In this document: in pieces, positions 8,734-17,058 of the stretch
Position numbering within the stretch: position 1 is the first letter of the stretch
Layout: the number at the start of each line of letters is the position of its first letter
NCBI RefSeq assembly: GCF_023205095.1
Contig: NZ_CP046242.1
Location: 1 to 64,000 of the forward strand
DNA: 64,000 nt
Reading direction: 5' to 3'
Source of the DNA: Bizionia sp. M204
GTDB lineage: Bacteria; Bacteroidota; Bacteroidia; Flavobacteriales; Flavobacteriaceae
Made by a program: the position numbers and the translations under genes
The notes under the pieces: generated by a model
Databases searched by the model: none
What the model was told of the DNA's origin: nothing
The model's input: only the letters and a program-made list of their open reading frames with translations

Positions 8734-9636
8734 TTATTGGCGTGTATAGGTTATAAACGAAAAATCATGAGCATGCTTATCATCTTTTGGATGTGTAGTT
8801 TTGGTAACTTCTTTCCAGATAGATAGATCTATTTCTGGGAAAAATGTATCGGCTTCAAAACTGGAATGCACGCGTGTTATTTCTAACTTATTAGCAAAAG
8901 GCATAGCTTGCTTGTATATTTCGCCGCCTCCAATTATAAATGGTTGACTGTCTTCTCGCGCTGCATCTAGAGCATCTTCTAAATTATTAACAACAATAAC
9001 ACCAGAAGGAACTTGATAGTTTTCTTGACGGGTTATAACAATATGTGTACGGTTAGGTAAGGGTTTCGAGAAACTTTCAAAGGTTTTACGACCCATAATA
9101 ATGTGATGACCATTAGTTAAGTTTTTAAACCGTTTGAGGTCGTCACTTAAATGCCAAATTAATTGGTTGTCTTTTCCTATAGCATTATTCTCTCCAGCGG
9201 CAACTATTATAGTAATATTTGAATTTTTAGAAGTCGCTATCTGGTTTTTTTTTTCTGGTAGCGGTAAGTCATTTTCTACCTGTGTTTTTAATTCGGCAAT
9301 GCGTTGCTTTTGCTTATTAATAAGTAAATTTAATTGTTTTTCTTCCCACTTTTTACTCAACAATTTTGACGTAATAAACACATTAACAATATGATATATA
9401 AACAAGAATAACCAAATGCCAATAGCATATACAAACCAATCTATATTAAATAGTTTAACACCTTCTCCAATTCCTAGAGCCGTGTTGGCGAGTATTAAAA
9501 ATACGGACCCAATTAGAAAAATTACAAAATGCGCATACAAACGCTTTTTTTGTTTAATGCGGTTTTGGGCTGTTTTTAAAAGCTCCAATTGTTCCTTATC
9601 TATTTCCGTGGTAGTATCTTTTTTCTTTCCGAACAT
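8734..9636 (-). CDS. folA: Membrane-anchored dihydrofolate reductase (2TM-DHFR fusion)
   Basis: It reduces dihydrofolate to tetrahydrofolate. Residues 141-300 form a full DHFR domain with IIVAAGENNAIGKDNQLIWHL, the active-site acid (Asp166 by alignment to E. coli Asp27), GRKTFESF, and the NADPH loop IIGGGEIY. Fused in front are about 140 residues holding two membrane segments (about 33-53 and 66-88, with the short loop ALGIGEGVKLFNIDW) and a charged coiled-coil-like linker, resembling the 2TM domain seen in other flavobacterial proteins. The enzyme should therefore be tethered to the inner membrane. It lies two genes after thyA, whose reaction produces dihydrofolate, so the folate cycle is clustered. 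No frameshift separates the parts. Confidence 0.9.
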   Translation of the reverse strand: MFGKKKDTTTEIDKEQLELLKTAQNRIKQKKRLYAHFVIFLIGSVFLILANTALGIGEGVKLFNIDWFVYAIGIWLFLFIYHIVNVFITSKLLSKKWEEKQLNLLINKQKQRIAELKTQVENDLPLPEKKNQIATSKNSNITIIVAAGENNAIGKDNQLIWHLSDDLKRFKNLTNGHHIIMGRKTFESFSKPLPNRTHIVITRQENYQVPSGVIVVNNLEDALDAAREDSQPFIIGGGEIYKQAMPFANKLEITRVHSSFEADTFFPEIDLSIWKEVTKTTHPKDDKHAHDFSFITYTRQ

Positions 9637-9695
9637 GATTGACTGAATTTAAACAAATTTAGCTATTTTTTGCTGAATTCATATTGTGAAACAGA

Positions 9696-10553
9696 TTAGA
9701 AATAAATGGTCATTAAAAATTTGACGGGTACTTTGGTTGGCTTACCATTTATAGAGCCAGGTGCTTTCATTTTAGGCATACGCTTTAAAACGCGAATAGC
9801 TTCGGCTGCCATTTCTCTTTTATGTGCTTTGGCAGAAATATCTTCGGCTTTACCTTTCTCGTTTATAACAAAGCTAACTTCAAATTGCGTGCTCTTATCT
9901 AATGGGAATAGTTTATCGGCCAACTCATAATTAATGCTAACTTTAACATAGTCCATTATTTTCCCAATCGTGCAATTTTTTAAATCCTCAAAGCTCACCG
10001 ATTTTTCACAACCTCTGTAAGTTGGATATTGCATGTTTTTAGAAGAATTAAAACCGCTATTTGCAATTTTAAATTTTATTGGAATAAAATAAGGAACGCT
10101 TACAGGTGCATCTTTAAAGTAACCTGGTCTTTCCATTTTCGGAATTAATTTAATAACGCGAATAGCTTCGGCTTCCAATTTTGGAAAGGGTGTTTCAGCT
10201 TCAATATCTACAATTTCTCCAGTTTTAGAAATAATGAACTTAACATTTATTTTAACCACAGTCTCGTCAGGCAGGTCTAATTTTGCAGCGACTTTAGTAT
10301 TAAAGTTTGCGCCAATATGTTTGTTTAGTTTTTTATTTAAACATTCTTTTTGAGCTTTGTTGTCTAGATTTTTACTACAGCCTTTATAAATGGGAACATT
10401 TTCTATGATAGAAAATGATGTGACATCCGAATCAACAGAGCCTTCGAAATTAGACGTATCTTGAGCATCTTTCAAGTCTTCTGAATTTGTATTTTCTTGT
10501 GAAAAGATAGAGAGACTAAAAATGATCGAGAATAGGAATAGTAGGTTTTTCAT
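9696..10553 (-). CDS. Secreted protein with two TonB C-terminal-like domains
   Basis: Signal peptide (MKNLLFLFSIIFSLSIFS) followed by a short acidic linker and two similar ~110-residue modules. Each begins with a PIYKGCS or PTYRGCE motif and a second Cys about 20 residues on, and continues through a strand VxFxIxxxGxxxxI and a helix EAIRVIKLIPKM or EAIRVLKRMPKM. This is the periplasmic TonB-C fold as found in Bacteroidota energy transducers, but there is no inner-membrane anchor with a proline-rich spacer, so it cannot be a classical TonB. It sits between thyA (9-nt gap) and the DHFR fusion. Its role is unknown; a periplasmic peptidoglycan- or receptor-binding adaptor is conceivable. Confidence 0.82.
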   Translation of the reverse strand: MKNLLFLFSIIFSLSIFSQENTNSEDLKDAQDTSNFEGSVDSDVTSFSIIENVPIYKGCSKNLDNKAQKECLNKKLNKHIGANFNTKVAAKLDLPDETVVKINVKFIISKTGEIVDIEAETPFPKLEAEAIRVIKLIPKMERPGYFKDAPVSVPYFIPIKFKIANSGFNSSKNMQYPTYRGCEKSVSFEDLKNCTIGKIMDYVKVSINYELADKLFPLDKSTQFEVSFVINEKGKAEDISAKAHKREMAAEAIRVLKRMPKMKAPGSINGKPTKVPVKFLMTIYF

Positions 10554-10562
10554 GGAGGGGTT

Positions 10563-11387
10563 TTAAATGGCCACTTTTCCTTTAATATGAGGATGTGGAT
10601 TGTAATCTTCCAACGTAAAATCTTCAAATTTGAAATCGAAGATATCTTTTACATCTGGATTAATTTTCATTTTAGGTAAAGGTCTGATGTCACGAGATAA
10701 TTGCAATTCCAATTGTTCTACGTGATTATTATAAATATGTGCATCACCAAAGGTGTGGATAAATTCGCCAGCCTCATAACCACAAACTTGTGCTATCATC
10801 ATAGTGAAAAGCGCATAGGAACCAATATTGAAAGGAACACCTAAAAATATATCAGCACTACGTTGGTATAATTGGCAAGACAACTTACCATCTGCTACAT
10901 AAAACTGAAAAAAGGCATGACAAGGTGGAAGTGCTGCTTTTCCGTTGGCCACATTCTCATCAAACGATTTTGACGTGTCTGGCATTACTGATGGATTCCA
11001 AGCCGAAACCATCATACGTCGGCTATTCGGATTGGTTTTTAAAGTTTCAACAATATCTTTAATTTGGTCAATTTCGTCGTTGTTCCAGTTTCGCCATTGA
11101 TGGCCGTAAACTGGTCCTAAATCGCCATTTTCGTCAGCCCATTCGTTCCATATTCTAACACCATTGTCTGTTAAATATTTGATATTGGTATCACCTTTTA
11201 AAAACCATAAAAGTTCGTAAATAATAGATTTTAAATGTAGCTTTTTGGTTGTAACCATTGGGAAACCTTCGCTTAAATCAAAACGCATTTGATATCCAAA
11301 TACACTTTTTGTTCCAGTTCCTGTACGGTCACCTTTTTCGTTTCCGTTTTCCAATACGTGCTTAACTAGGTCGTGATATTGTTTCAT
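10563..11387 (-). CDS. thyA: Thymidylate synthase
   Basis: It methylates dUMP to dTMP using methylene-tetrahydrofolate. It has the folate loop [11 protein letters not shown], the nucleophile motif [13 protein letters not shown] (Cys156), [14 protein letters not shown], and the C-terminal [10 protein letters not shown] tail. The ATG at 11387 gives MKQYHDLV, the standard family start and a 274-residue product; the frame remains open four codons further upstream. It is the first gene of a minus-strand cluster that also holds the DHFR fusion. Confidence 0.96.
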   Translation of the reverse strand: MKQYHDLVKHVLENGNEKGDRTGTGTKSVFGYQMRFDLSEGFPMVTTKKLHLKSIIYELLWFLKGDTNIKYLTDNGVRIWNEWADENGDLGPVYGHQWRNWNNDEIDQIKDIVETLKTNPNSRRMMVSAWNPSVMPDTSKSFDENVANGKAALPPCHAFFQFYVADGKLSCQLYQRSADIFLGVPFNIGSYALFTMMIAQVCGYEAGEFIHTFGDAHIYNNHVEQLELQLSRDIRPLPKMKINPDVKDIFDFKFEDFTLEDYNPHPHIKGKVAI

Positions 11388-11435
11388 AATATGTCCCACG
11401 AAAGTGGAAATCTCTTTTTAATTACACAAAAATTT

Positions 11436-11464
11436 CAATTATACTTGGCGTTTGCCCCCAACAA
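11436..11464 (-). promoter_or_regulatory. Possible thyA promoter
   Basis: On the minus strand TTG (11464-11462) and TATAATTG (11443-11436) are 18 nt apart, one mismatch from the Bacteroidota -7 consensus. Transcription would start near 11431, giving a leader of about 45 nt. The remaining spacer up to the transporter stop at 11599 shows no gene or clear hairpin. Confidence 0.4.
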
Positions 11465-11598
11465 TGATAAGCTAAAATAAAGAAAAGGGTTAAATACAAC
11501 GGAGGTAACCTTTAAAATGATATAAAAAGTTATTAACTAGCTGACGCTAAACTATAATAGTACTTTTAAATCGATTTTCCGTCCTTTGCAGAAGTGTA

Positions 11599-13332
11599 TT
11601 ATCCAATAATCATTCCTGCAATTGTTGCAGAAATTAAAGATGCAATGGTTCCACCAATCAACGCTTTCATTCCAAATTTAGATAGTTGTTTGCGTTGGCC
11701 TGGCGCAAGAGATCCAATTCCGCCAATTTGAATACCAATAGATGCAAAGTTTGCAAATCCACAGAGCATATACGTTGCCATAATTACAGATTTCTCGTAC
11801 GTTAAATGTGTGGCATTCGCTACATTTTTTAATTCTGCTAATTGGATGTACCCAATAAACTCACTAGCTGCTAGCTTAATACCTAGAAGTTGACCCATTA
11901 AAGCCATATCCTCTGTTGCAATACCAATTAACCACATTAATGGCGCAAAAATATAACCTAAAATAAATTCTAATGACAACGCTTGATACGGGGTGTTTGC
12001 TGCAATGACTTCATTTAATGAGGTGAAATGCCAGTTAATGTTTAAAGCTTGAATGCTAATACCGTCAAAACCAGCAATACCGCCTAGAATGCCATTAACC
12101 ATAGCTATAAATGCGACAAAAACGAGTAGCATAGCACCAACATTTACGGCTAAACGCAAACCTTCAGTGGTTCCGTTTGCTATAGCTTCCAAAATGTTAG
12201 ACCCTATTTTTTCTTGGGATACGTGAACATCCGTATTAATTTTTTCTGTTTGTGGAAATAATATCTTGGAAATTACAATAGCACCTGGAGCCGCCATAAC
12301 AGAGGCAGCTAATAAATGTTTGGCGTAAAAGAGTTGTAATGCCTCGTCTTCGCCACCAAGAAAACCAATGTAAGCTGCTAAAACGGCTCCTGCAACGGTA
12401 GCCATTCCCCCAATCATTACTAGGAGAATTTCAGACTTGTTCATTTTTTCTAAATACGCTTTTATTAAAAGTGGCGCTTCCGTTTGGCCTAAAAAGATGT
12501 TTCCTGCAACACTTAAACTTTCAGCTCCCGAAATGCCCAATACCTTACTTAGTAGTAAACCCATTAGTTTGACTACTTTTTGAATAATACCTAAATAGAA
12601 TAAAACGGATGTTAATGCCGAAAAGAAAATAATTGTTGGCAATACTTGAAATGCGAAAATAAACCCGAAGGAAGTAACATCTAGCATGCCCCCAAATAGA
12701 AACTCGCTTCCAGCTTGCGTGTAACTTAAAATTTCGATAAACCCTTTGCCTATAAACTCGAAGATGCCTTTTATAAAACCAACTTTTAAAACCCCAATGG
12801 CAATAATGAGTTGTAAGGCTAATCCTAAACCAACTGTTTTCCAATTAATGGCTCTTCGGTTACTGCTAAATAAAAAGGATACAAAAATTAAGGTTACCAT
12901 ACCTAGAATACCACGCCAAAGACTATTAATAGAGAAACCTTGACTGGGAATAATGACACCGTTTTCTGAATTTGATGCAACCGTAGGCGCCGGATTTTCA
13001 GCTAAAACTGATGTGGATGATATATAGGTATAAGTAGCTTGCTTATCTTTAAAAATTAAGGTAGAATCTGTTAGTTCTTTTATTTTAAAACGTTTAATGG
13101 AGTTTAAAGAATCGTTATAATAGAATACCAATAAGTTGTTTTGATACAAATAATCACCTTTTAAGTCCTGAATTGAATCGTTAGAAAAGGTGAATTCTCC
13201 TTTTTTAAACTCGATACTCTTATAAGGGTTTGATGTGGATTGAGACGACCATTTTTTTTCTAAATCTTGTCCGAAAGAAGTTGTAATCCCAAAAAAAATA
13301 GCTGTAATAGCTAGTAGTATATTTTTAATCAT
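11599..13332 (-). CDS. CNT-family nucleoside transporter with extracytoplasmic N-terminal domain
   Basis: A concentrative (Na+ or H+ coupled) nucleoside transporter. The ATG at 13332 starts a signal peptide (MIKNILLAITAIFFGITTSF), then about 85 residues of beta-rich, polar sequence resembling a small lipocalin-like module, then a NupC-type body of about 400 residues. The body carries FGGMLDVTSFGFIFAFQVLP, GISGAESLSVAGNIFLGQTEAP, and GGMATVAGAVLAAY, the hallmark CNT substrate-site motifs, ending in a FANFASIGIQIGG segment. A longer frame upstream only overlaps the preceding gene and is rejected. It lies 4 nt after the nuclease-family gene, so the two are co-transcribed. A nucleoside salvage role fits the nearby thyA. 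Confidence 0.9.
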   Translation of the reverse strand: MIKNILLAITAIFFGITTSFGQDLEKKWSSQSTSNPYKSIEFKKGEFTFSNDSIQDLKGDYLYQNNLLVFYYNDSLNSIKRFKIKELTDSTLIFKDKQATYTYISSTSVLAENPAPTVASNSENGVIIPSQGFSINSLWRGILGMVTLIFVSFLFSSNRRAINWKTVGLGLALQLIIAIGVLKVGFIKGIFEFIGKGFIEILSYTQAGSEFLFGGMLDVTSFGFIFAFQVLPTIIFFSALTSVLFYLGIIQKVVKLMGLLLSKVLGISGAESLSVAGNIFLGQTEAPLLIKAYLEKMNKSEILLVMIGGMATVAGAVLAAYIGFLGGEDEALQLFYAKHLLAASVMAAPGAIVISKILFPQTEKINTDVHVSQEKIGSNILEAIANGTTEGLRLAVNVGAMLLVFVAFIAMVNGILGGIAGFDGISIQALNINWHFTSLNEVIAANTPYQALSLEFILGYIFAPLMWLIGIATEDMALMGQLLGIKLAASEFIGYIQLAELKNVANATHLTYEKSVIMATYMLCGFANFASIGIQIGGIGSLAPGQRKQLSKFGMKALIGGTIASLISATIAGMIIG

Positions 13333-13336
13333 AAGG

Positions 13337-13951
13337 TTAGCGTTTAGAAATCTCATCGCGAATGTTAGCTGCCTTTTCATAATCTTCATTGGCAACAGCT
13401 TCATCAAGCATGTTATGAAGTTCCTCGAGCGATTTTGCTTTGTAATTCTCCTGAACACTTCCGGTTTCTAGTTCTTCGGCAATCATATCATCTACTAAAA
13501 TACTGTCTGATTCCGACTCGTCTTCATCTTCCGGATTAATTTTTAAATAAATTCCTGCTTTATCTAAAATATTCTTGTAAGTGAAAATTGGTGCCTGAAA
13601 CCGCAGCGCTAAAGCAATAGCATCACTAGTTCTGGCATCAATAATTTCTTCAGCGTTGTCACGTTCACAAATAATACTGGAATAGAAAACGCCATCCACT
13701 AGCTTATGGATGATAACCTGTTTGACAACAATATCAAAACGGTCGGCGAAATTTTTAAATAAATCGTGGGTAAGTGGTCTAGGCGGTCTAATTTCTTTTT
13801 CCAAAGCTATAGCAATGGATTGTGCTTCAAAAGCACCAATTACAATTGGCAACTTTCTATCACCATCTACCTCATTTAATATTAATGCGTAGGCGCCATT
13901 TTGTGTTTGGCTATATGAAATTCCTTTTATCTTTAGTCGTACTAAACTCAT
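13337..13951 (-). CDS. Bifunctional nuclease family protein with C-terminal UVR motif
   Basis: The first ~130 residues are the DUF151/BFN domain (MSLVRLKIKG, KLPIVIGAFEAQSIA, DARTSDAIALALR), a family with reported nuclease activity in some members. An acidic linker (EDEDESESD) leads to a C-terminal UVR motif (LEELHNMLDEAVANEDYEKA), the coiled-coil hairpin by which UvrB meets UvrC. The combination is common in Bacteroidota and suggests a link to nucleotide excision repair or stress, but the biochemical role here is not established. The gene is immediately upstream of the nucleoside transporter. Confidence 0.88.
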   Translation of the reverse strand: MSLVRLKIKGISYSQTQNGAYALILNEVDGDRKLPIVIGAFEAQSIAIALEKEIRPPRPLTHDLFKNFADRFDIVVKQVIIHKLVDGVFYSSIICERDNAEEIIDARTSDAIALALRFQAPIFTYKNILDKAGIYLKINPEDEDESESDSILVDDMIAEELETGSVQENYKAKSLEELHNMLDEAVANEDYEKAANIRDEISKR

Positions 13952-13957
13952 AGTATT

Positions 13958-14012
13958 TTAAAAAACAAAGAACTGTTTAAATTAGGACTTTACCAAACTG
14001 AACGAAACAGTT
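13958..14012 (-). terminator. Possible intrinsic terminator of the etfBA operon
   Basis: Read on the minus strand, AACTGTTT (14012-14005) and AAACAGTT (13978-13971) form an 8-bp perfect stem with a 26-nt loop, followed by a T-rich run containing six consecutive T. The long loop lowers confidence. Confidence 0.4.
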
Positions 14013-14071
14013 TTAGTAATTTATACCAACTTAAACAGCCCTTTTATAAATACAATTTAAAAAAAATATAT

Positions 14072-15031
14072 TTACTGTTGTGCTTTAAACTCCTTTAATT
14101 TTTCAATCAATTTAGGGACAACTTCAAAAGCATCACCTACAATTCCATAATCAGCAGCTTTAAAGAAAGGTGCTTCGGGATCTGTATTAATAACAACTTT
14201 TACTTTTGATGCGTTTATACCCGCCAAATGCTGGATAGCTCCTGAAATGCCAACAGCAATATATAAATTGGCAGCAACTGGTTTTCCTGTCTGACCTACG
14301 TGCTCACCATGTGGTCTCCAACCTAAATCACTTACCGGTTTAGAGCAGGCAGTCGCTGCACCTAAAACTTCAGCTAATTCTTCAATCATTCCCCAATTTT
14401 CTGGACCTTTTAAACCACGACCTGCTGAAACCACTATTTCGGCATCTGCAATGGTTACTTGACCTGTTACTTTATCCACAGAATCTACATGAACTCCTAG
14501 TTCTGGAATGTTAGGTGAAAAATCTTCCGCAGTTGCACTCGCTGCATTTTCTTTAACACCATACGCATTTTTAGAAACACCTACCAATTTCACATCGGTA
14601 TCAATAGTCGTCATATTAAAAGCTTTGTTTGTAAATGCTGTACGTTTTACAGTGAATGGTGAAACATTTGATGGCGCTTCAACCACATTGGATGCAAAAC
14701 CAGCATCTAAATTAATAGCTAATAAAGGTGCTAAATATTTACTGTCCGCGCTGGAGCTAAGAATAACTACTTTGGAGCCTTCTTTTTTAGCAGCTTGAGA
14801 AATAGCGCTTGCATAACCGTTTGCGTTAAATTTCTCTAATTCACTACTTGTAACTTTCAATACTTTGTCAACACCATGATTTCCAAGTACGCTTGTGTCA
14901 TCAGCGTTAAAGGTAATTGCCGTTACGGTTGTACCCATTTGTTCCGCTACAGCTTTTGCATAAGATGCAACCTCTAAAGCGGTTTTTTTAAATTTTCCTT
15001 GTTCGGATTCTGTATATACTAAAACTGACAT
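14072..15031 (-). CDS. etfA: Electron transfer flavoprotein alpha subunit
   Basis: This is the FAD-carrying subunit of the ETF heterodimer, which passes electrons from acyl-CoA dehydrogenases to the respiratory chain. The C-terminal FAD domain is clear: VVSAGRGLKGPENWG, then CSKPVSDLGWRPHGEHVGQTG, then YIAVGISGAIQHLAGI and NTDPEAPFFKAADYGIVGD. At 319 residues it has family length. It is the second gene of an etfB-etfA operon; the 77-nt gap between the two contains a dispersed repeat copy. Confidence 0.96.
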   Translation of the reverse strand: MSVLVYTESEQGKFKKTALEVASYAKAVAEQMGTTVTAITFNADDTSVLGNHGVDKVLKVTSSELEKFNANGYASAISQAAKKEGSKVVILSSSADSKYLAPLLAINLDAGFASNVVEAPSNVSPFTVKRTAFTNKAFNMTTIDTDVKLVGVSKNAYGVKENAASATAEDFSPNIPELGVHVDSVDKVTGQVTIADAEIVVSAGRGLKGPENWGMIEELAEVLGAATACSKPVSDLGWRPHGEHVGQTGKPVAANLYIAVGISGAIQHLAGINASKVKVVINTDPEAPFFKAADYGIVGDAFEVVPKLIEKLKEFKAQQ

Positions 15032-15046
15032 AAATTTTTAAATTTT

Positions 15047-15099
15047 AAACTCCAAAAACTAAACTCCAGAGGATTATTTACTGGAATTTGGAATTTGGA
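15047..15099. repeat. Dispersed intergenic repeat, copy 1
   Basis: A 53-nt stretch in the etfB-etfA gap begins AAACTCCAAAAACTAAACTC, continues with GGATTATTTAC and ends GGAATTTGGAATTTGGA. The two ends are partly complementary (CTCCAG with CTGGAA), so it can fold. It closely resembles 47745-47800. Confidence 0.6.
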
Positions 15100-15108
15100 T
15101 ATTGTTAT

Positions 15109-15855
15109 TTATATAACTTTAGCTTCATTATGAAGTAAGTTAACTAATTCTCCAACATTATCGGCATCAATTAATTTAACGGCGCCTTTTGGAGCTGGCT
15201 TTTCAAATTTCACTGAAGCGGTTTCAGTTCCAGCATCTACTGGTTCCTTAACTTCTAAAGGTTTTTTTCTAGCCATCATTATCCCACGCATGTTTGGAAT
15301 ACGTAAATCGCTTTCCTCAACTAATCCTTTTTGTCCACCAATTACTAATGGTAAACTGGTAGAAACCGTTTCTTTCCCGCCATCAATTTCACGCATAGCT
15401 TTTGCTTTGGTTCCATCTATTTCTAGACTAATGCAATTGGTTACAAAGTTTGCACCAATTAAACCAGCTATCATTCCCGGGACCATGCCACCATTGTAAT
15501 CAATGGATTCACGTCCAGCAATTACTAAATCGTAACCACCTTCTTTAACTACATTTGCTAATTGTTTGGCAACTTGGTAGCCGTCTTTAGCTTCTGTATT
15601 AACGCGGATTGCATTGTCTGCGCCAATAGCTAATGCTTTACGTAAAGTTGGTTCAGTTTCTGGTCCGCCAACATTAACAACCGTTACTGCAGCGCCTTGC
15701 TTCTCTTTAAACCACATAGCGCGTGTTAATCCAAATTCGTCATTTGGGTTAATAACAAATTGTACACCATTGGTGTCAAATTTTGTGTCGCCATCGGTAA
15801 AATTAATTTTCGAAGTCGTATCAGGTACATGACTAATACATACTAATATTTTCAT
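15109..15855 (-). CDS. etfB: Electron transfer flavoprotein beta subunit
   Basis: The AMP-binding subunit of ETF. It has the N-terminal MKILVCISHVPDT, the FVINPNDEFGLTRAM segment, the VIAGRESIDYNGGMVPGMIA signature and the C-terminal RIPNMRGIMMARKKPLE. At 248 residues it is complete. It diverges from pdhB across 161 nt that contain the promoters of both units. No acyl-CoA dehydrogenase gene lies in this window. Confidence 0.96.
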   Translation of the reverse strand: MKILVCISHVPDTTSKINFTDGDTKFDTNGVQFVINPNDEFGLTRAMWFKEKQGAAVTVVNVGGPETEPTLRKALAIGADNAIRVNTEAKDGYQVAKQLANVVKEGGYDLVIAGRESIDYNGGMVPGMIAGLIGANFVTNCISLEIDGTKAKAMREIDGGKETVSTSLPLVIGGQKGLVEESDLRIPNMRGIMMARKKPLEVKEPVDAGTETASVKFEKPAPKGAVKLIDADNVGELVNLLHNEAKVI

Positions 15856-15985
15856 ATCTATATATTTATATTAAAAAGTATATTATTTTCAGGTTACGAA
15901 GTTAATTATTTTATTTTGAATATTTGCTATGCACGCATAGTAAATTTTTAAATCGAACTATGGACTAAAGTTTTTTAATTATTGT

Positions 15986-15993
15986 TATTTTTG
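15986..15993 (+). promoter_or_regulatory. -7 box for pdhB
   Basis: A perfect TATTTTTG lies 23 nt before the ATG. No TTG is found at the usual distance upstream, so only the -7 element is called. Confidence 0.5.
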
Positions 15994-16016
15994 TCTTTCG
16001 TAATTATGATAAGTAA

Positions 16017-16994
16017 ATGAAGACAATACAATTTAGAGAAGCGATTTGTGAAGCCATGAGCGAAGAAATGCGTCGTGACGAAAGTGTTTATTTAATGGGT
16101 GAAGAAGTTGCCGAATATAATGGTGCCTATAAGGCATCTAAAGGTATGCTGGATGAATTCGGCCCAAAACGTGTTATTGATACGCCCATTGCCGAGCTAG
16201 GTTTTGCCGGAATAGCAATAGGATCTACCATGACAGGAAACAGACCAATTGTAGAATATATGACGTTTAATTTCTCATTAGTTGGTATTGACCAAATTAT
16301 AAATAATGCGGCAAAAATCAGACAAATGTCTGGAGGACAATTCCCATGTCCAATTGTTTTTCGTGGACCAACCGCCTCTGCAGGTCAATTAGCTGCTACA
16401 CACTCGCAAGCTTTTGAAAGTTGGTTTGCTAATACACCAGGTTTAAAAGTAGTAGTTCCTTCTAATCCATATGATGCAAAAGGCTTATTAAAATCGGCTA
16501 TTCGTGATAACGACCCCGTTATTTTTATGGAAAGTGAGCAAATGTATGGTGATAAAGGCGAAGTGCCAGAAGGCGAATATGTTGTTCCACTGGGTGTTGC
16601 AGATATTAAACGAGAAGGTACAGATGTTACTATTGTTTCTTTTGGTAAAATTATTAAAGAAGCTTATATAGCTGCTAATGAATTAGCTAAAGAAGGTATC
16701 TCATGTGAGATTATCGATTTACGTACGGTAAGACCAATGGATCGCGAGGCTATTTTAAAATCGGTTAAAAAAACCAATCGTCTAGTTGTTTTGGAGGAAG
16801 CATGGCCATTTGGAAATGTTGCGACAGAAATAACATATTTAGTCCAATCTGAAGCATTTGATTATTTAGATGCACCTATTATTAAAATAAATACAGCAGA
16901 TACACCTGCGCCTTATTCACCAGTTCTTTTTGAAGAATGGTTGCCTGATCATAAAGAAGTGATAAAGGCCGTGAAAAAAGTAATGTATAAATAA
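16017..16994 (+). CDS. pdhB: Pyruvate dehydrogenase E1 component, beta subunit
   Basis: With an alpha subunit encoded elsewhere it forms the thiamine-diphosphate E1 that decarboxylates pyruvate. It has the E1-beta motifs LMGEEVAEYNGAYKASKGM, DTPIAELGFAGIAIG, EYMTFNFSLVGIDQI, FRGPTASAGQLAATHSQ and the transketolase C-terminal domain (IIDLRTVRPMDREAI, LEEAWPFGNVATEI). At 325 residues it has family length. A strong terminator follows directly. Discrimination from branched-chain E1 beta rests on the overall pattern. Confidence 0.92.
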   Translation: MKTIQFREAICEAMSEEMRRDESVYLMGEEVAEYNGAYKASKGMLDEFGPKRVIDTPIAELGFAGIAIGSTMTGNRPIVEYMTFNFSLVGIDQIINNAAKIRQMSGGQFPCPIVFRGPTASAGQLAATHSQAFESWFANTPGLKVVVPSNPYDAKGLLKSAIRDNDPVIFMESEQMYGDKGEVPEGEYVVPLGVADIKREGTDVTIVSFGKIIKEAYIAANELAKEGISCEIIDLRTVRPMDREAILKSVKKTNRLVVLEEAWPFGNVATEITYLVQSEAFDYLDAPIIKINTADTPAPYSPVLFEEWLPDHKEVIKAVKKVMYK

Positions 16995-17015
16995 ATACGT
17001 ATATTTTACGTTAAT

Positions 17016-17052
17016 AAAACTTCATTGGCTAGATTGTTGATGAAGTTTTTTT
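17016..17052 (+). terminator. Intrinsic terminator after pdhB
   Basis: AAAACTTCAT pairs with ATGAAGTTTT (10 bp, 14-nt loop), followed by T residues. It ends 6 nt before the next ATG, so the downstream gene must have its promoter inside or before this structure, or depend on readthrough. Confidence 0.75.
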
Positions 17053-17058
17053 ATAACT

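Noticed and set aside
13333..13458. N-terminal extension of the nucleoside transporter
   Set aside because: It lies entirely inside the preceding nuclease-family gene in another frame; the ATG at 13332 begins a clean signal peptide.
17016..17058. Leader peptide or riboswitch before the DUF5686 gene
   Set aside because: The structure is a simple terminator for pdhB; no conserved aptamer or biased codon run is present.
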